DNA of 64,000 bases from contig NZ_CP015093.1 of NCBI RefSeq assembly GCF_001975705.1, positions 2,108,001 through 2,172,000 on the forward strand, written 5' to 3'. Below are positions 57,567-64,000 of the stretch, one piece after another. Numbering within the stretch: the first letter of the stretch is position 1; every line of letters starts with the position of its first letter. The position numbers and the translations under genes are program-made. The stretch is from Salipiger abyssi (GTDB lineage Bacteria > Pseudomonadota > Alphaproteobacteria > Rhodobacterales > Rhodobacteraceae). The notes below the pieces were generated by a model. It saw nothing but the letters and a program-made list of their open reading frames with translations. It did not search any database and was not told where the DNA came from.

Positions 57567-57643
57567 GGTCCCGTGGCTCAACTGGATAGAGCAGCCCCCT
57601 CCTAAGGGGCAGGTTGCAGGTTCGAATCCTGCCGGGATCGCCA
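57567..57643 (+). tRNA. tRNA-Arg (anticodon CCT)
   Basis: A complete cloverleaf is visible: acceptor GGTCCCG with CGGGATC, D arm GCTC...GAGC, anticodon stem GCCCC/GGGGC with loop CTCCTAA (anticodon CCT, reads AGG), T arm GCAGG-TTCGAAT-CCTGC, discriminator G and encoded CCA at 57641-57643. The 3' end lies beside a tyrosine integrase gene and probably serves as attachment site. Confidence 0.97.
57617..57643 (+). other. Probable attL in the 3' part of tRNA-Arg
   Basis: Tyrosine integrases commonly recombine within the T arm and 3' end of tRNA genes. The element restores an intact tRNA 3' end here, and the integrase stop is 25 bases beyond. The matching attR should be a second copy of this sequence past base 64000; the exact core cannot be set without it. 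Confidence 0.55.
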
Positions 57644-57667
57644 TGTGTCAAATATGGCGTTGAAAAG

Positions 57668-58744
57668 TCATAGCTTTTTCGTCTTCTGGAAACCAGATTC
57701 AGAGTTGGTTTCCCTTTCACGTTCTGTTCCCGTTCCGATAACAGCCCGGCGCCGGTCCATTTCGCGGGTGTAATGAGCGATCTCTGACAGGCTGCGGTGG
57801 CCGGTCCACGCACCTATCTGCGAGCCTGTTCCGCCGGCCTCTGCGAGCGCTACCGCGCGGGCCTTGCGCAGCCCATGAATGCTGATGCCAGTGAGCCCTA
57901 TTTCCCGGCACGCGCGGGAGAGAGATTGGCTTGCGCCCTTGGCCGATCTCGGTCGCCCGGCGCCTGTCTGCATGAAGGTCAGCCCGCCAGAAAGATGCTC
58001 GATTGCGGCACGGCACAGGTCGCGGTCTGGTGACATGCTGGCGGCGTAGGCCGGCAGGTCGCAGGTCCACGGCACATAGGCCATGTCCCTTGTCTTCGTC
58101 TGCCGGAACGCCAGTACGCCCTGATGGTCAATGTGCTGCGGTCCTATCAGAACGATATCGCTCACTCGCGCGCCGGTCCAGAATGCCAGCTCCATGATCG
58201 CGCGGGCCGTGCTGCCTATGGCGTAGGCCGAGCGAAACGCCGAGATTTCGTCGCGACTCCAGGTGCGGTGACCCTCTGTCTTTTCGGACACAGGCTTACG
58301 GATGCCTGTCGTCGGATCGTCTGTCAGCCAATCCCGCTCGATGCAATACGTTGCCCAGAACCGCCACGCCTTCAGCCGCGCTCCCGGATCTCCCGCCTCT
58401 CGCATGTCGGCGCGGATATGTTTCGCGCGCACGGCTGCCGCCTTCACGTCTCCGCCACGATCTGAGATCGCCTTGGCATGGCGCGTGATGATCGCGCGAT
58501 AGCCTGGGGAGAAGCGGTGGAATGCGTCGGATGCGAGCGCGGCCCGGAACGTGCTGGCAATTGTGCCGGCCTTCGGCTTGGGGATAGGCTTTGCCTCGCC
58601 GCGCGCCGCCTCTGCCCATGCTGTGATGAAATCCGGATGATCATGCGGAAGGCCTGCGGGAAGCGGCACAAGCTTGACCTTGCCGCCTCTGCGGCTGCGG
58701 TAATACGGCAGTCCCGATCTCGGATGTATCCAAAGCCCCTTCAA
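57668..58744 (-). CDS. Tyrosine-type phage integrase
   Basis: The 358-residue recombinase has a DNA-binding N-terminal part (RLKAWRFWATYCIERDWLTDDPTTGI) and a catalytic domain with Arg in AFWTGARVSDI (about residue 193), H-x-x-R in SIHGLRKARA (about 294), GHRSLSEIAHYTR with the final His and the nucleophilic Tyr (about 327). The start is the TTG at 58744, which overlaps the upstream stop in TTGA. It points toward the tRNA-Arg gene, as expected for an element integrated there. Confidence 0.92.
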   Translation of the reverse strand: MKGLWIHPRSGLPYYRSRRGGKVKLVPLPAGLPHDHPDFITAWAEAARGEAKPIPKPKAGTIASTFRAALASDAFHRFSPGYRAIITRHAKAISDRGGDVKAAAVRAKHIRADMREAGDPGARLKAWRFWATYCIERDWLTDDPTTGIRKPVSEKTEGHRTWSRDEISAFRSAYAIGSTARAIMELAFWTGARVSDIVLIGPQHIDHQGVLAFRQTKTRDMAYVPWTCDLPAYAASMSPDRDLCRAAIEHLSGGLTFMQTGAGRPRSAKGASQSLSRACREIGLTGISIHGLRKARAVALAEAGGTGSQIGAWTGHRSLSEIAHYTREMDRRRAVIGTGTERERETNSESGFQKTKKL

Positions 58745-58938
58745 TCTGACACTCCGAACGCTTCGTCGCACGCCGCAAGATCCTTTTCCGATGCTGTCAT
58801 CGGAAAGGCTTCGCTGCCCGGTGCGATTCTGTAAACCCGCGCGCCGATCACTATTGCAATGGTCACGCCTTCCTCGCGTGCCACTTGGGCGGCTTGTATC
58901 AGCCACTTCGGGGGTTCTGAGGGGCGCACGGCGGGCAT
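58741..58938 (-). CDS. Small prophage protein
   Basis: The 65-residue protein MPAVRPSEPPKWLIQAAQVAREEGVTIAIVIGARVYRIAPGSEAFPMTASEKDLAACDEAFGVSD is soluble, with an amphipathic helix then beta-strand-like VTIAIVIGARVYRI. GGGAGA precedes the ATG. It lies one base after the PcfJ-like gene and overlaps integrase in TTGA. Such a position is typical of excisionase-like or accessory proteins, but no HTH is evident. Function unknown. Confidence 0.7.
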   Translation of the reverse strand: MPAVRPSEPPKWLIQAAQVAREEGVTIAIVIGARVYRIAPGSEAFPMTASEKDLAACDEAFGVSD

Positions 58939-58939
58939 G

Positions 58940-59785
58940 TCAAGGTCTCCCATCGGTGGTGATGATCTCGGCAATAAAGGCCTTCGCTGCGCGCTTCATG
59001 CGGGCTGATGGCTGGGAGTTTGCGAAGCCTTTCAGGTCGCAGATCCTACCATCACGCCAGAAGGCGAGGGTGGCGCGCTCTTCACCGGAGATGCTGTAGA
59101 CTTGCAGATCCCCTTTCTTTGCCTCTCGTGCGTATGACGCCACACAGTGGCGCTGCATCAGGCCTTCGGCGGACAGATCGCGGTCGGACACCAGTCTGGT
59201 GAACAGCAGGCCGCTCAACTCGTATCGCGCCGGTGCCGCCCATTCCTTAGGGCTTGATTTCGCAAGTGCCCCCTTGAGAGCCGCTGCGTCATGTTCGCGC
59301 TTCAGGCGGCTCAGGCTCCAAGCTGGGTTGACGGTAATACCCATTCGCTGCGTGTCCCGATGCATTGAGGCGATCTCAGAAAACAGGCCCACTGGGGCGA
59401 ACTTTGCCGCGTAAACCTGGTGTTCTAGGAAGGGCGGCTTCGCATTGACTAGGCGCTGGAGATGACAGGGCCGATACTGGATGATTTCTGCAAATGGCGT
59501 CCGTCCGAGGTCGTGGATCCAGATGTAGGCTCGGCGTGAGTTTGTGCTCACTGATGCATGATGAATTTGCTTCCAGACGGCCTTGCCAAGCTCCTTGCGG
59601 AGTTCTGTCGGCGTCCTCTCCGCAACTGCGACGATTGGAGCGATCTGGGGCAGGCCATCCCGCTCGCACATTTCGACCTTGCCGCGGTGATGGGAGAAGC
59701 GTGAGGCTACAATGTTCTTGATGCCTTTCGGCGCCTTTGTCACCCATGCGGGCATCACTGGCGCGGTCCATTCCGGATAGAGCAT
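58940..59785 (-). CDS. PcfJ-like protein
   Basis: The 281-residue protein has a C-terminal region like PcfJ: GLMQRHCVASYAREAKKGDLQVYSISGEERATLAFWRDGRICDLKGFANSQPSARM. The N-terminal part (TELRKELGKAVWKQIHHASVSTNSRRAYIWIHDLGRTPFAEIIQYRPCHLQRLV) is helical and uncharacterised. PcfJ was named on a conjugative plasmid and also occurs in phages; its activity is not established. The start MLYPEWTAPV follows GGGGAGG and overlaps the upstream stop. Confidence 0.72.
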   Translation of the reverse strand: MLYPEWTAPVMPAWVTKAPKGIKNIVASRFSHHRGKVEMCERDGLPQIAPIVAVAERTPTELRKELGKAVWKQIHHASVSTNSRRAYIWIHDLGRTPFAEIIQYRPCHLQRLVNAKPPFLEHQVYAAKFAPVGLFSEIASMHRDTQRMGITVNPAWSLSRLKREHDAAALKGALAKSSPKEWAAPARYELSGLLFTRLVSDRDLSAEGLMQRHCVASYAREAKKGDLQVYSISGEERATLAFWRDGRICDLKGFANSQPSARMKRAAKAFIAEIITTDGRP

Positions 59786-59979
59786 CACCCATCCTCCCCA
59801 TTGCGCGGGGCGGGCTGGTCCCACGGCTCCCATTCCTCGTCCGGATAGACCATGCCCGTGCCGCCACAATATTCGCACTCTTCGTAATCAAAGCCGCAGA
59901 TGCAGTCTCCCGGCCAACAATCGCAGTGATGGTAGCCCCTGCCATTGCAGACCTTGCAGCGTGTCGATTGATCACCCAT
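59785..59979 (-). CDS. Small zinc-ribbon (DnaJ-type CxxCxGxG) protein
   Basis: The 64-residue protein has paired motifs CKVCNGRGYHHCDCWPGDC and CGFDYEECEYCGGTG, which resemble the CxxCxGxG zinc modules of DnaJ. The rest is acidic. It probably binds one or two zinc ions and acts in protein or nucleic-acid contacts within the phage programme. It overlaps both neighbours by one or eight bases. Confidence 0.72.
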   Translation of the reverse strand: MGDQSTRCKVCNGRGYHHCDCWPGDCICGFDYEECEYCGGTGMVYPDEEWEPWDQPAPRNGEDG

Positions 59980-60649
59980 CGTCCCGGCCCTCCCCAGCTA
60001 GGGCGCGGAGGGCCACGGGCATTTCCCCCGTCCACCGTACCGATATGCTCGCTTCGTAGCTGGGCTTTGCCTGCCATGGGTGATCTTGCGGGAGATACCC
60101 TATCGGTAGCGGGTCGTTCTCTGGACCGGCATGGACTGTGAAGCTGGTCACATACTTCGCCGCCTCGGCCACCGTCACGCTGCGGGGCTGTTCGGCGTCG
60201 GTCAGGGCGCGGAGCCACGCCTCAACTACAGGTGCGGCGTCTGGGTAAGTCCGGTCCACATGTGCCCATTGATCCGTAATTGCGTCATCTGCGGCTGCGT
60301 CTGCACCGTCCTCGAACGCGCCAATTAGCCATGCGTCCAGCAACACCTTCGCCGCCTCGGCCATCGTCACGCTGCGCCGCCCTTCCTCGCGGGCCTCGGC
60401 AAGCTGGGCCTCCAGTGCGTCACGCTCGGCGGCGAGGGCATCACAGCGATCCCGCCAGTAACGGTCGGCGCTGTCGTATATGTCGCCGTCAACATAGCGC
60501 TGAAATTCGCATTCCCTGTCTCCTTCCCAGCGCGGAACTGTGGCGTGTTCCGACAAGACATAGCGCCCATCAGGATCGTGTTCGCCGCGCTCAGCCGCCC
60601 AGATCTCACGCGGCCACTCCACGCTCTCTGTGTCTGTCGGGTGCGTCAT
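59972..60649 (-). CDS. Prophage hypothetical protein with a coiled coil
   Basis: The 225-residue protein begins MTHPTDTESVEWPREIWAAERGEHDPDGRYVLSEHATVPRWEGDRECEFQRYVDGDIYDSADRYWRDRCDALAAERDALEAQLAEAREEGRRSVTMAEAAKVLLDAWL. ERDALEAQLAEAREEG is a coiled coil like those in many phage early proteins. The segment SVTMAEAAKVLLDAW is echoed later as SVTVAEAAKYVTSF, an internal repeat. The leader AGGAGACAGCAGC before the ATG is identical to that of the PP-loop gene. Function unknown. Confidence 0.7.
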   Translation of the reverse strand: MTHPTDTESVEWPREIWAAERGEHDPDGRYVLSEHATVPRWEGDRECEFQRYVDGDIYDSADRYWRDRCDALAAERDALEAQLAEAREEGRRSVTMAEAAKVLLDAWLIGAFEDGADAAADDAITDQWAHVDRTYPDAAPVVEAWLRALTDAEQPRSVTVAEAAKYVTSFTVHAGPENDPLPIGYLPQDHPWQAKPSYEASISVRWTGEMPVALRALAGEGRDDG

Positions 60650-60674
60650 GCTGCTGTCTCCTCGAATTGGCCGG

Positions 60675-60884
60675 CTAGGCATATGCGCCGGTACCATTGT
60701 GAAAATCCAAGACCTTCAGCTTGAAGGTTTTCAGCTTGTAGTGCCTTAAAATTTCGGTCGCGCCGCGCAGCTTGTATTCCGGGTGGAACCCGCTGCTCTT
60801 GTGCCATTTCCATCCGGTGTCGGCGCCGTCTACCAGGACCCTGCCGTCTCGCTTCAGGGTTACACGCTTTGCGTCTTGGCTCAT
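60675..60884 (-). CDS. Small prophage protein
   Basis: The 69-residue basic protein MSQDAKRVTLKRDGRVLVDGADTGWKWHKSSGFHPEYKLRGATEILRHYKLKTFKLKVLDFHNGTGAYA has a likely beta-rich first half. It is coupled to the upstream zinc-ribbon ORF by an ATGA overlap. No domain recognised. Confidence 0.65.
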   Translation of the reverse strand: MSQDAKRVTLKRDGRVLVDGADTGWKWHKSSGFHPEYKLRGATEILRHYKLKTFKLKVLDFHNGTGAYA

Positions 60885-60985
60885 CTCCGTTCATTTCCGC
60901 AGTTATCACAGGTGATCGGTTGGCCGGGCCGCAGGCACATCGCCACGGCACCGCATGTGGGGCAGGGGGTGAAGGCGGGGATCAT
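60881..60985 (-). CDS. Very small zinc-ribbon protein
   Basis: The 34-residue frame reads MIPAFTPCPTCGAVAMCLRPGQPITCDNCGNERR, with CPTC and CDNC as a four-cysteine zinc ribbon. A GGGAGA ribosome site precedes the ATG, and both ends overlap neighbouring genes by four bases (ATGA), as expected in a packed phage operon. It is too short for most gene callers. Confidence 0.72.
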   Translation of the reverse strand: MIPAFTPCPTCGAVAMCLRPGQPITCDNCGNERR

Positions 60986-62193
60986 GTGCGTCTCCCGACA
61001 AGATCACGGAATAGGAGTGGTTGGGTGGTGCCGTCCGGATAGACGGCGTCCAGCCATGTGTCAGCTATGGGCTCGCTGCCATCCCACTTGTCGGGGAAGG
61101 TGTGCGCCGCGATCAGCTCTCGAATACGGGCCTCTTCCTCGGCGTTGACGAGATCGACAGAAGCCCGGCGCTGGATGTCCAGAACCTTGCTTAATGCGAC
61201 GGCGCGGGCCTCTAGCGTGATCGGCCCCATGCGCTGTGGGTTCTTGGCGGTTCTACCGTCCTTCAGTTTCTCAGCGCCAGCCTTGCGGTGGCGCTGCGCC
61301 GGCTCCCGTAGCCACCGGTAGAGAGGCTTAAGTTCCAATAGCGGCGCGAGGTGCGACCAGTTCGGCAGCGCGATTACGGCTTCGAGCGCGGCGTCCTTCG
61401 ACGCAAGCGGGCATCCGACACAGCCGGTGCGAGCGTTGATCTCCTCTGCCTCGTCGCCGCCGTAGGCGTCCGCGAGGATAGAGGTAGGCCAGGCACCGAA
61501 CTCAGGCTGAGGAGCGAAGACTTTGAGCCAGTCCCAAACCGTACACACCCGCCAGTGCAGGATCGGCGCGAGGGTGGCGAGACGGCCACGGATGCCCTTG
61601 GCGTTCGGGAGCATCTGCTGATACCAGCCTTGCCCGCACTCGGCGCCATCCTTAGAGCACGACATCGCAATGCGCCCATCCCGCACAGCGCTCTCGCCTT
61701 CGCGCACGCCGGTGATCATGAGGGCGGTGCCGGGGAGGTTCTCGGTCGCCGCCTCGAGCGCTGCGGACATCGGGTCAACCTTGATCTGGCGTGTGCACCA
61801 CCGGAGGGTGTTGTTGTTCGGAGGCGGGACGCCGCGACCGAGGATGTAGACCATGAATCTCTTATCAATCGGGGCACGCACCACGGTGACCTTGATCCAG
61901 TCGCGTTCCCTCAGCTTCTCTATGATCCGGTCGGCGGCCTGCTGCAGCGGCGGCAGCTCCTGCCTGGTGTCGGCATAGAACACGTAAAGTCGTTTCGGCT
62001 GGCGCAGCTGCCCGCTCTCGATCAGGTGCACGATGAGCGTCAGGACGGCGGTGCTGTCCTTGCCACCAGACCAAGCGACAGCGACGTGGTCGTGATGATC
62101 CCAGTAGGAGAGCAGCGACATGAGCGTCAGGTCGACGGCTTCTTCGTGGAGCATGCGGGCGCCACCTGAGAAAAGGGTACCGGCGCCTTTCAT
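60982..62193 (-). CDS. PP-loop ATPase/PAPS-reductase family enzyme, DndC-like
   Basis: The 403-residue protein has the PP-loop AWSGGKDSTAVLTLIVHLIESG (SGGKDS at 42-47), VFYADTRQELPPL, a CTR motif at LRWCTRQIKVDPM (Cys 133), and cysteines at 179 and 186 and in GCVGCPL (258, 261) that could hold an iron-sulfur cluster. ILGRGVPPPNNNTLRWCT resembles DndC of the DNA phosphorothioation system more than assimilatory CysH. No dndA, B, D or E lies alongside. It may modify phage DNA or another sulfur or phosphate substrate. Start ATG 62193; an ATG 13 codons later is possible. Confidence 0.8.
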   Translation of the reverse strand: MKGAGTLFSGGARMLHEEAVDLTLMSLLSYWDHHDHVAVAWSGGKDSTAVLTLIVHLIESGQLRQPKRLYVFYADTRQELPPLQQAADRIIEKLRERDWIKVTVVRAPIDKRFMVYILGRGVPPPNNNTLRWCTRQIKVDPMSAALEAATENLPGTALMITGVREGESAVRDGRIAMSCSKDGAECGQGWYQQMLPNAKGIRGRLATLAPILHWRVCTVWDWLKVFAPQPEFGAWPTSILADAYGGDEAEEINARTGCVGCPLASKDAALEAVIALPNWSHLAPLLELKPLYRWLREPAQRHRKAGAEKLKDGRTAKNPQRMGPITLEARAVALSKVLDIQRRASVDLVNAEEEARIRELIAAHTFPDKWDGSEPIADTWLDAVYPDGTTQPLLFRDLVGRRT

Positions 62194-62260
62194 GCTGCTG
62201 TCTCCTGCGCGAGGGCGTAGCCGCCCCACTGGTGGGCCGTGTCGGGGAGGTAGCACCACG

Positions 62261-62590
62261 TCATCCCTCCCACCCCACCGCCTTGATCAGCGCCGGCAAC
62301 CAGTCGGTGACAGCGATCCACAGCACCGCCACGCCGCAAAGCGCCAGAATGGCGATCACGGCGAATGCGAACGGAGAACGCTCTGGCCGGTCGTGGTAGT
62401 CGTTCCAGGCGCGCGAGCCGACCGATTGCGCCTCGTTCGGAACGGCCAGCGGGGGTAGGGTGCGCGGCGGTCGCAGTTCGTCATGCGGATATGCCTCCAT
62501 GCCGGTGTTGCGGCAGATCTGCGCGATGTCCCAGCTCGTGGCGTTGGAGAGGTCGCGGCCAATGGCGGCGTGGAGTTGATCGTCGGTCAT
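62261..62590 (-). CDS. Single-pass membrane protein, prophage
   Basis: The 109-residue protein has a soluble N terminus (MTDDQLHAAIGRDLSNATSWDIAQICRNTGMEAYPHDELRPP) and one C-terminal membrane helix SPFAFAVIAILALCGVAVLWIAVTDWLPALI (about 71-101). It overlaps the upstream gene by four bases. No family recognised; tail-anchored phage proteins of this size often act in exclusion or lysis, but nothing specific supports that. Confidence 0.65.
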   Translation of the reverse strand: MTDDQLHAAIGRDLSNATSWDIAQICRNTGMEAYPHDELRPPRTLPPLAVPNEAQSVGSRAWNDYHDRPERSPFAFAVIAILALCGVAVLWIAVTDWLPALIKAVGWEG

Positions 62591-62943
62591 TTGCAGGCCT
62601 TCCGGAAAGCGGTGAGCGCCAGCCTCGCGGACGCATGCACATCCTCCGGCAGTCCGGCTCCGATGCAGTTCGTGAGCGCTTCATCCATAGCATCAGCGGC
62701 CAGCAGCGCGGCCTCCATGTCTGGGACGCGGGAGATGCGATCTGCATTCGATGCGCCTTCCTGGATTCCGTCGTCATCAAGACCAGGAACGAAAACGATT
62801 GGTGTCGAGTCCCCTTCTTGGTGGCGAATTTTAAACACCGTTCCGCCTGTCAGGGTGACTTTGTTTTGCGTTCCCTCAGGCCTCATCCACGGCCCCGGCG
62901 TTCCCGCCTCGCGGTCGCGCTTGATGTCTTCGATCAGGCTCAT
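62587..62943 (-). CDS. Phage early protein of Ea22-like type
   Basis: The 118-residue protein has MSLIEDIKRDREAGTPGPWMRPEGTQNKVTLTGGTVFKIRHQE and later SRVPDMEAALLAADAMDEALTNCIGAG. The 'REAGTPGPW ... NADRISRVPDMEAALLAA' arrangement is common in Ea22/Ead-like phage proteins. It overlaps both neighbours by four bases. Function unknown. Confidence 0.7.
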   Translation of the reverse strand: MSLIEDIKRDREAGTPGPWMRPEGTQNKVTLTGGTVFKIRHQEGDSTPIVFVPGLDDDGIQEGASNADRISRVPDMEAALLAADAMDEALTNCIGAGLPEDVHASARLALTAFRKACK

Positions 62944-63194
62944 TTCGCACCGCCTTTCTCGCGGGCTTCGAGCATGGCGTCGGCCATTTCATAGGCAAAT
63001 TCCGCAGTAGACGTGACTTTCACTGCGCCATCAGGCTCGTAGGAAGCCAGCCAGCCAGCCAGCGCCTGACCGGCGAACCAGTCGCGCAAGTCCATGCCTT
63101 GATGATGGAAAGGGTAGTAGACGCCGCGCTCGTTCGGCTGGGATGTCGTCCCAGGGAATGCGGGGCCTCCGTTGTCGTTCTCTTGTGTCGGCAT
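62940..63194 (-). CDS. Small conserved phage protein
   Basis: The 84-residue protein reads GGPAFPGTTSQPNERGVYYPFHHQGMDLRDWFAGQALAGWLAS and ends YEMADAMLEAREKGG. GGPAFP followed by GM-LRD-FA-QAL is a very common pattern in prophage early regions. Role unknown. Packed between neighbours with short overlaps. Confidence 0.75.
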   Translation of the reverse strand: MPTQENDNGGPAFPGTTSQPNERGVYYPFHHQGMDLRDWFAGQALAGWLASYEPDGAVKVTSTAEFAYEMADAMLEAREKGGAK

Positions 63195-63595
63195 CAGAAA
63201 TCAATCTCCATGCTGGAAAGGGCGGCGCGGGTCGGGGCGATGAAGCCGTAATCCTTGCCATGCAGCCGGTGGAATTCGGCTCGTTTCTCGTGGAACAGGC
63301 TGTGACAGCCGTGTGGGCCACCGCAGAGCGGAATGGTGTCGCGGTCGCCGGACTTGACTCCGGCGCCGGGCAGGCGGGTGTACAGGCCGCGCTCGTTGAA
63401 GTCGGGCAGGTCTCGGCAGTGGTGCGCATCGGTCTGGCCGTGCTTCCCGCAAGCACAGCAGGACAGGGTCTTGACGCGGCGCATGTACTCCATATCAGCT
63501 TGCCCCTCGGCGCTGGCGCGGTGCTTGCGGCGCTTGTCGGACACGGGCTTGATCCTGGCCTTGGTGCGAAGGGCTGTCTTGCGGGCGAGGGTCAT
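63194..63595 (-). CDS. HNH-type/DUF968-like phage nuclease
   Basis: The 133-residue protein has a basic N terminus (KTALRTKARIKPVSDKRRKHRASAEGQ), SCCACGKHGQTDAHHCRDLPDF and IPLCGGPHGCHSLFHEKRAEFHRLHG. The C-x-x-C, DAHH and C-x-x-x-x-x-C-H order fits zinc-dependent HNH nucleases of the DUF968/Ref type found next to phage recombination genes. The neighbouring NinB-like gene supports a recombination role. Confidence 0.78.
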   Translation of the reverse strand: MTLARKTALRTKARIKPVSDKRRKHRASAEGQADMEYMRRVKTLSCCACGKHGQTDAHHCRDLPDFNERGLYTRLPGAGVKSGDRDTIPLCGGPHGCHSLFHEKRAEFHRLHGKDYGFIAPTRAALSSMEIDF

Positions 63596-63996
63596 GCTGC
63601 CTGCCCCATGAACCCGCTCCGCTCAGCCTCTTTCCACTCAACGCCATGGCGCGAGCCGTACTCGTAAATCACTTCGATCAGATCGCGCATCTGCGCCACG
63701 GTGAGGCCCGAGCTGCGGAAGCCGACAGGAAAGGGGCCGGTGCCATCGAGGCCTTCGGCAAACTGGCACTGGTGGCCCAGCGAGTTCATGAACGCCGCCT
63801 TCCACGTCTCGCGCGTCCAGTTGCGCCCCTCCGGCTTGGCGGCGCACACATCCTGCAGCATTGCCCACATCTTCTTGTTCTGGGGCGGTGTCCGCGTCGG
63901 CTTGGTGATGCTGACCACGGCATTATCAGGCGCGACACGAAGGGCTTCGGCGGCATACGCGCGCTGGCTCTGGCCCACGAGGTGGATCATCGGCAT
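63592..63996 (-). CDS. ninB: NinB-family recombination protein
   Basis: The 134-residue protein matches NinB of lambda-like phages: VSITKPTRTPPQNKKMWAMLQDVCA, RNWTRETWKAAFMNSLGHQ and SSGLTVAQMRDLIEVIYEYGSRHGVEW. NinB binds single-stranded DNA and stands in for RecFOR in phage recombination. The frame is still open at the window edge, so the true start may lie past base 64000. It overlaps the HNH-like gene by four bases. Confidence 0.85.
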   Translation of the reverse strand: MPMIHLVGQSQRAYAAEALRVAPDNAVVSITKPTRTPPQNKKMWAMLQDVCAAKPEGRNWTRETWKAAFMNSLGHQCQFAEGLDGTGPFPVGFRSSGLTVAQMRDLIEVIYEYGSRHGVEWKEAERSGFMGQAA

Positions 63997-64000
63997 CAGC

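Noticed and set aside
57600-64000. CRISPR array or toxin-antitoxin pair in the prophage end
   Set aside because: No regularly spaced repeats and no two-gene pair with toxin-like features were found.

Overview
The window looks like chromosomal DNA of a marine alphaproteobacterium of the Rhodobacterales (Roseobacter group). The grounds are the very high GC content, a BacNav-type sodium channel with a TLESWS filter, a phaAB pair, a reductive pyrimidine catabolism cluster with a RutR-like regulator, Rhodobacterales-style gene sets (sfsA, a MoaB/CinA-like gene and map close together; msrB-msrA; the TPR-protein/ispE/ispB block) and short intergenic repeats. No rRNA is present, so placement below order level is inference.

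Layout. 1-65 is the tail of an unidentified gene. 132-7193: NCS2 nucleobase permease, a secreted protein, a small secreted protein overlapping a membrane-anchored winged-helix protein, GST, queG, a structured RNA region, msrB-msrA and a methyltransferase. 7204-12741: a Crp/Fnr regulator, an 830-base stretch without a gene, LysR, a BacNav channel, a small AT-richer insert bounded by direct repeats, a cupin, an IMPACT-family protein and a membrane protein. 12680-15594 (minus strand): a tightly overlapping operon of CinA/MoaB-like, GNAT, AhpD-like and OmpA-like genes, divergent from sfsA. 16414-23204: mscS, map, an MBL hydrolase, rsmD, a ferredoxin-reductase-like flavoprotein, peroxiredoxin, mlaC-mlaA. 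23374-29242: a type I secretion ABC/HlyD pair, RidA, GDPD, a FemAB-like acyltransferase and a pterin dehydratase. 29275-38202: Na+/H+ antiporter, a COG0523 GTPase behind a Zur-like box, a TPR protein with ispE, ispB and small genes. 38275-43565: LysR, phaB-phaA, an EAL protein and rpsD.

43740-54950 is a pyrimidine salvage/catabolism locus. PreT and PreA reduce uracil or thymine, a dihydropyrimidinase opens the ring, an M20-type carbamoylase releases the beta-amino acid, a RutR-like TetR probably controls the set through two matching 16-bp palindromes, and an NMT1/ThiY-type ABC importer probably brings in the substrate. This locus carries paired REP-like palindromes, a 5'-truncated GIY-YIG nuclease gene, and an extra GNAT gene inside the transporter operon preceded by an inverted pair of a dispersed repeat.

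55208-57430 holds a degenerate receiver protein, a Crp/Fnr regulator with an N-terminal cysteine cluster and a LacI-type regulator. At 57567 a tRNA-Arg(CCU) is followed by a convergent tyrosine integrase and a dense leftward run of phage-type genes (PcfJ-like, DndC/PAPS-reductase-like PP-loop enzyme, HNH/DUF968-like, NinB). This is the left end of a prophage or phage-derived island that continues past base 64000.

The parts that best repay a second look are the membrane-anchored winged-helix protein coupled to a small secreted protein, the alternative hairpins before msrBA, the dispersed CTTTCATCTTTC...AAATACTC element, the adjacent TTCGTACGAA palindromes after preA, the pyd operators, and the DndC-like enzyme in the prophage. 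All are read by eye; no search or folding program was run.
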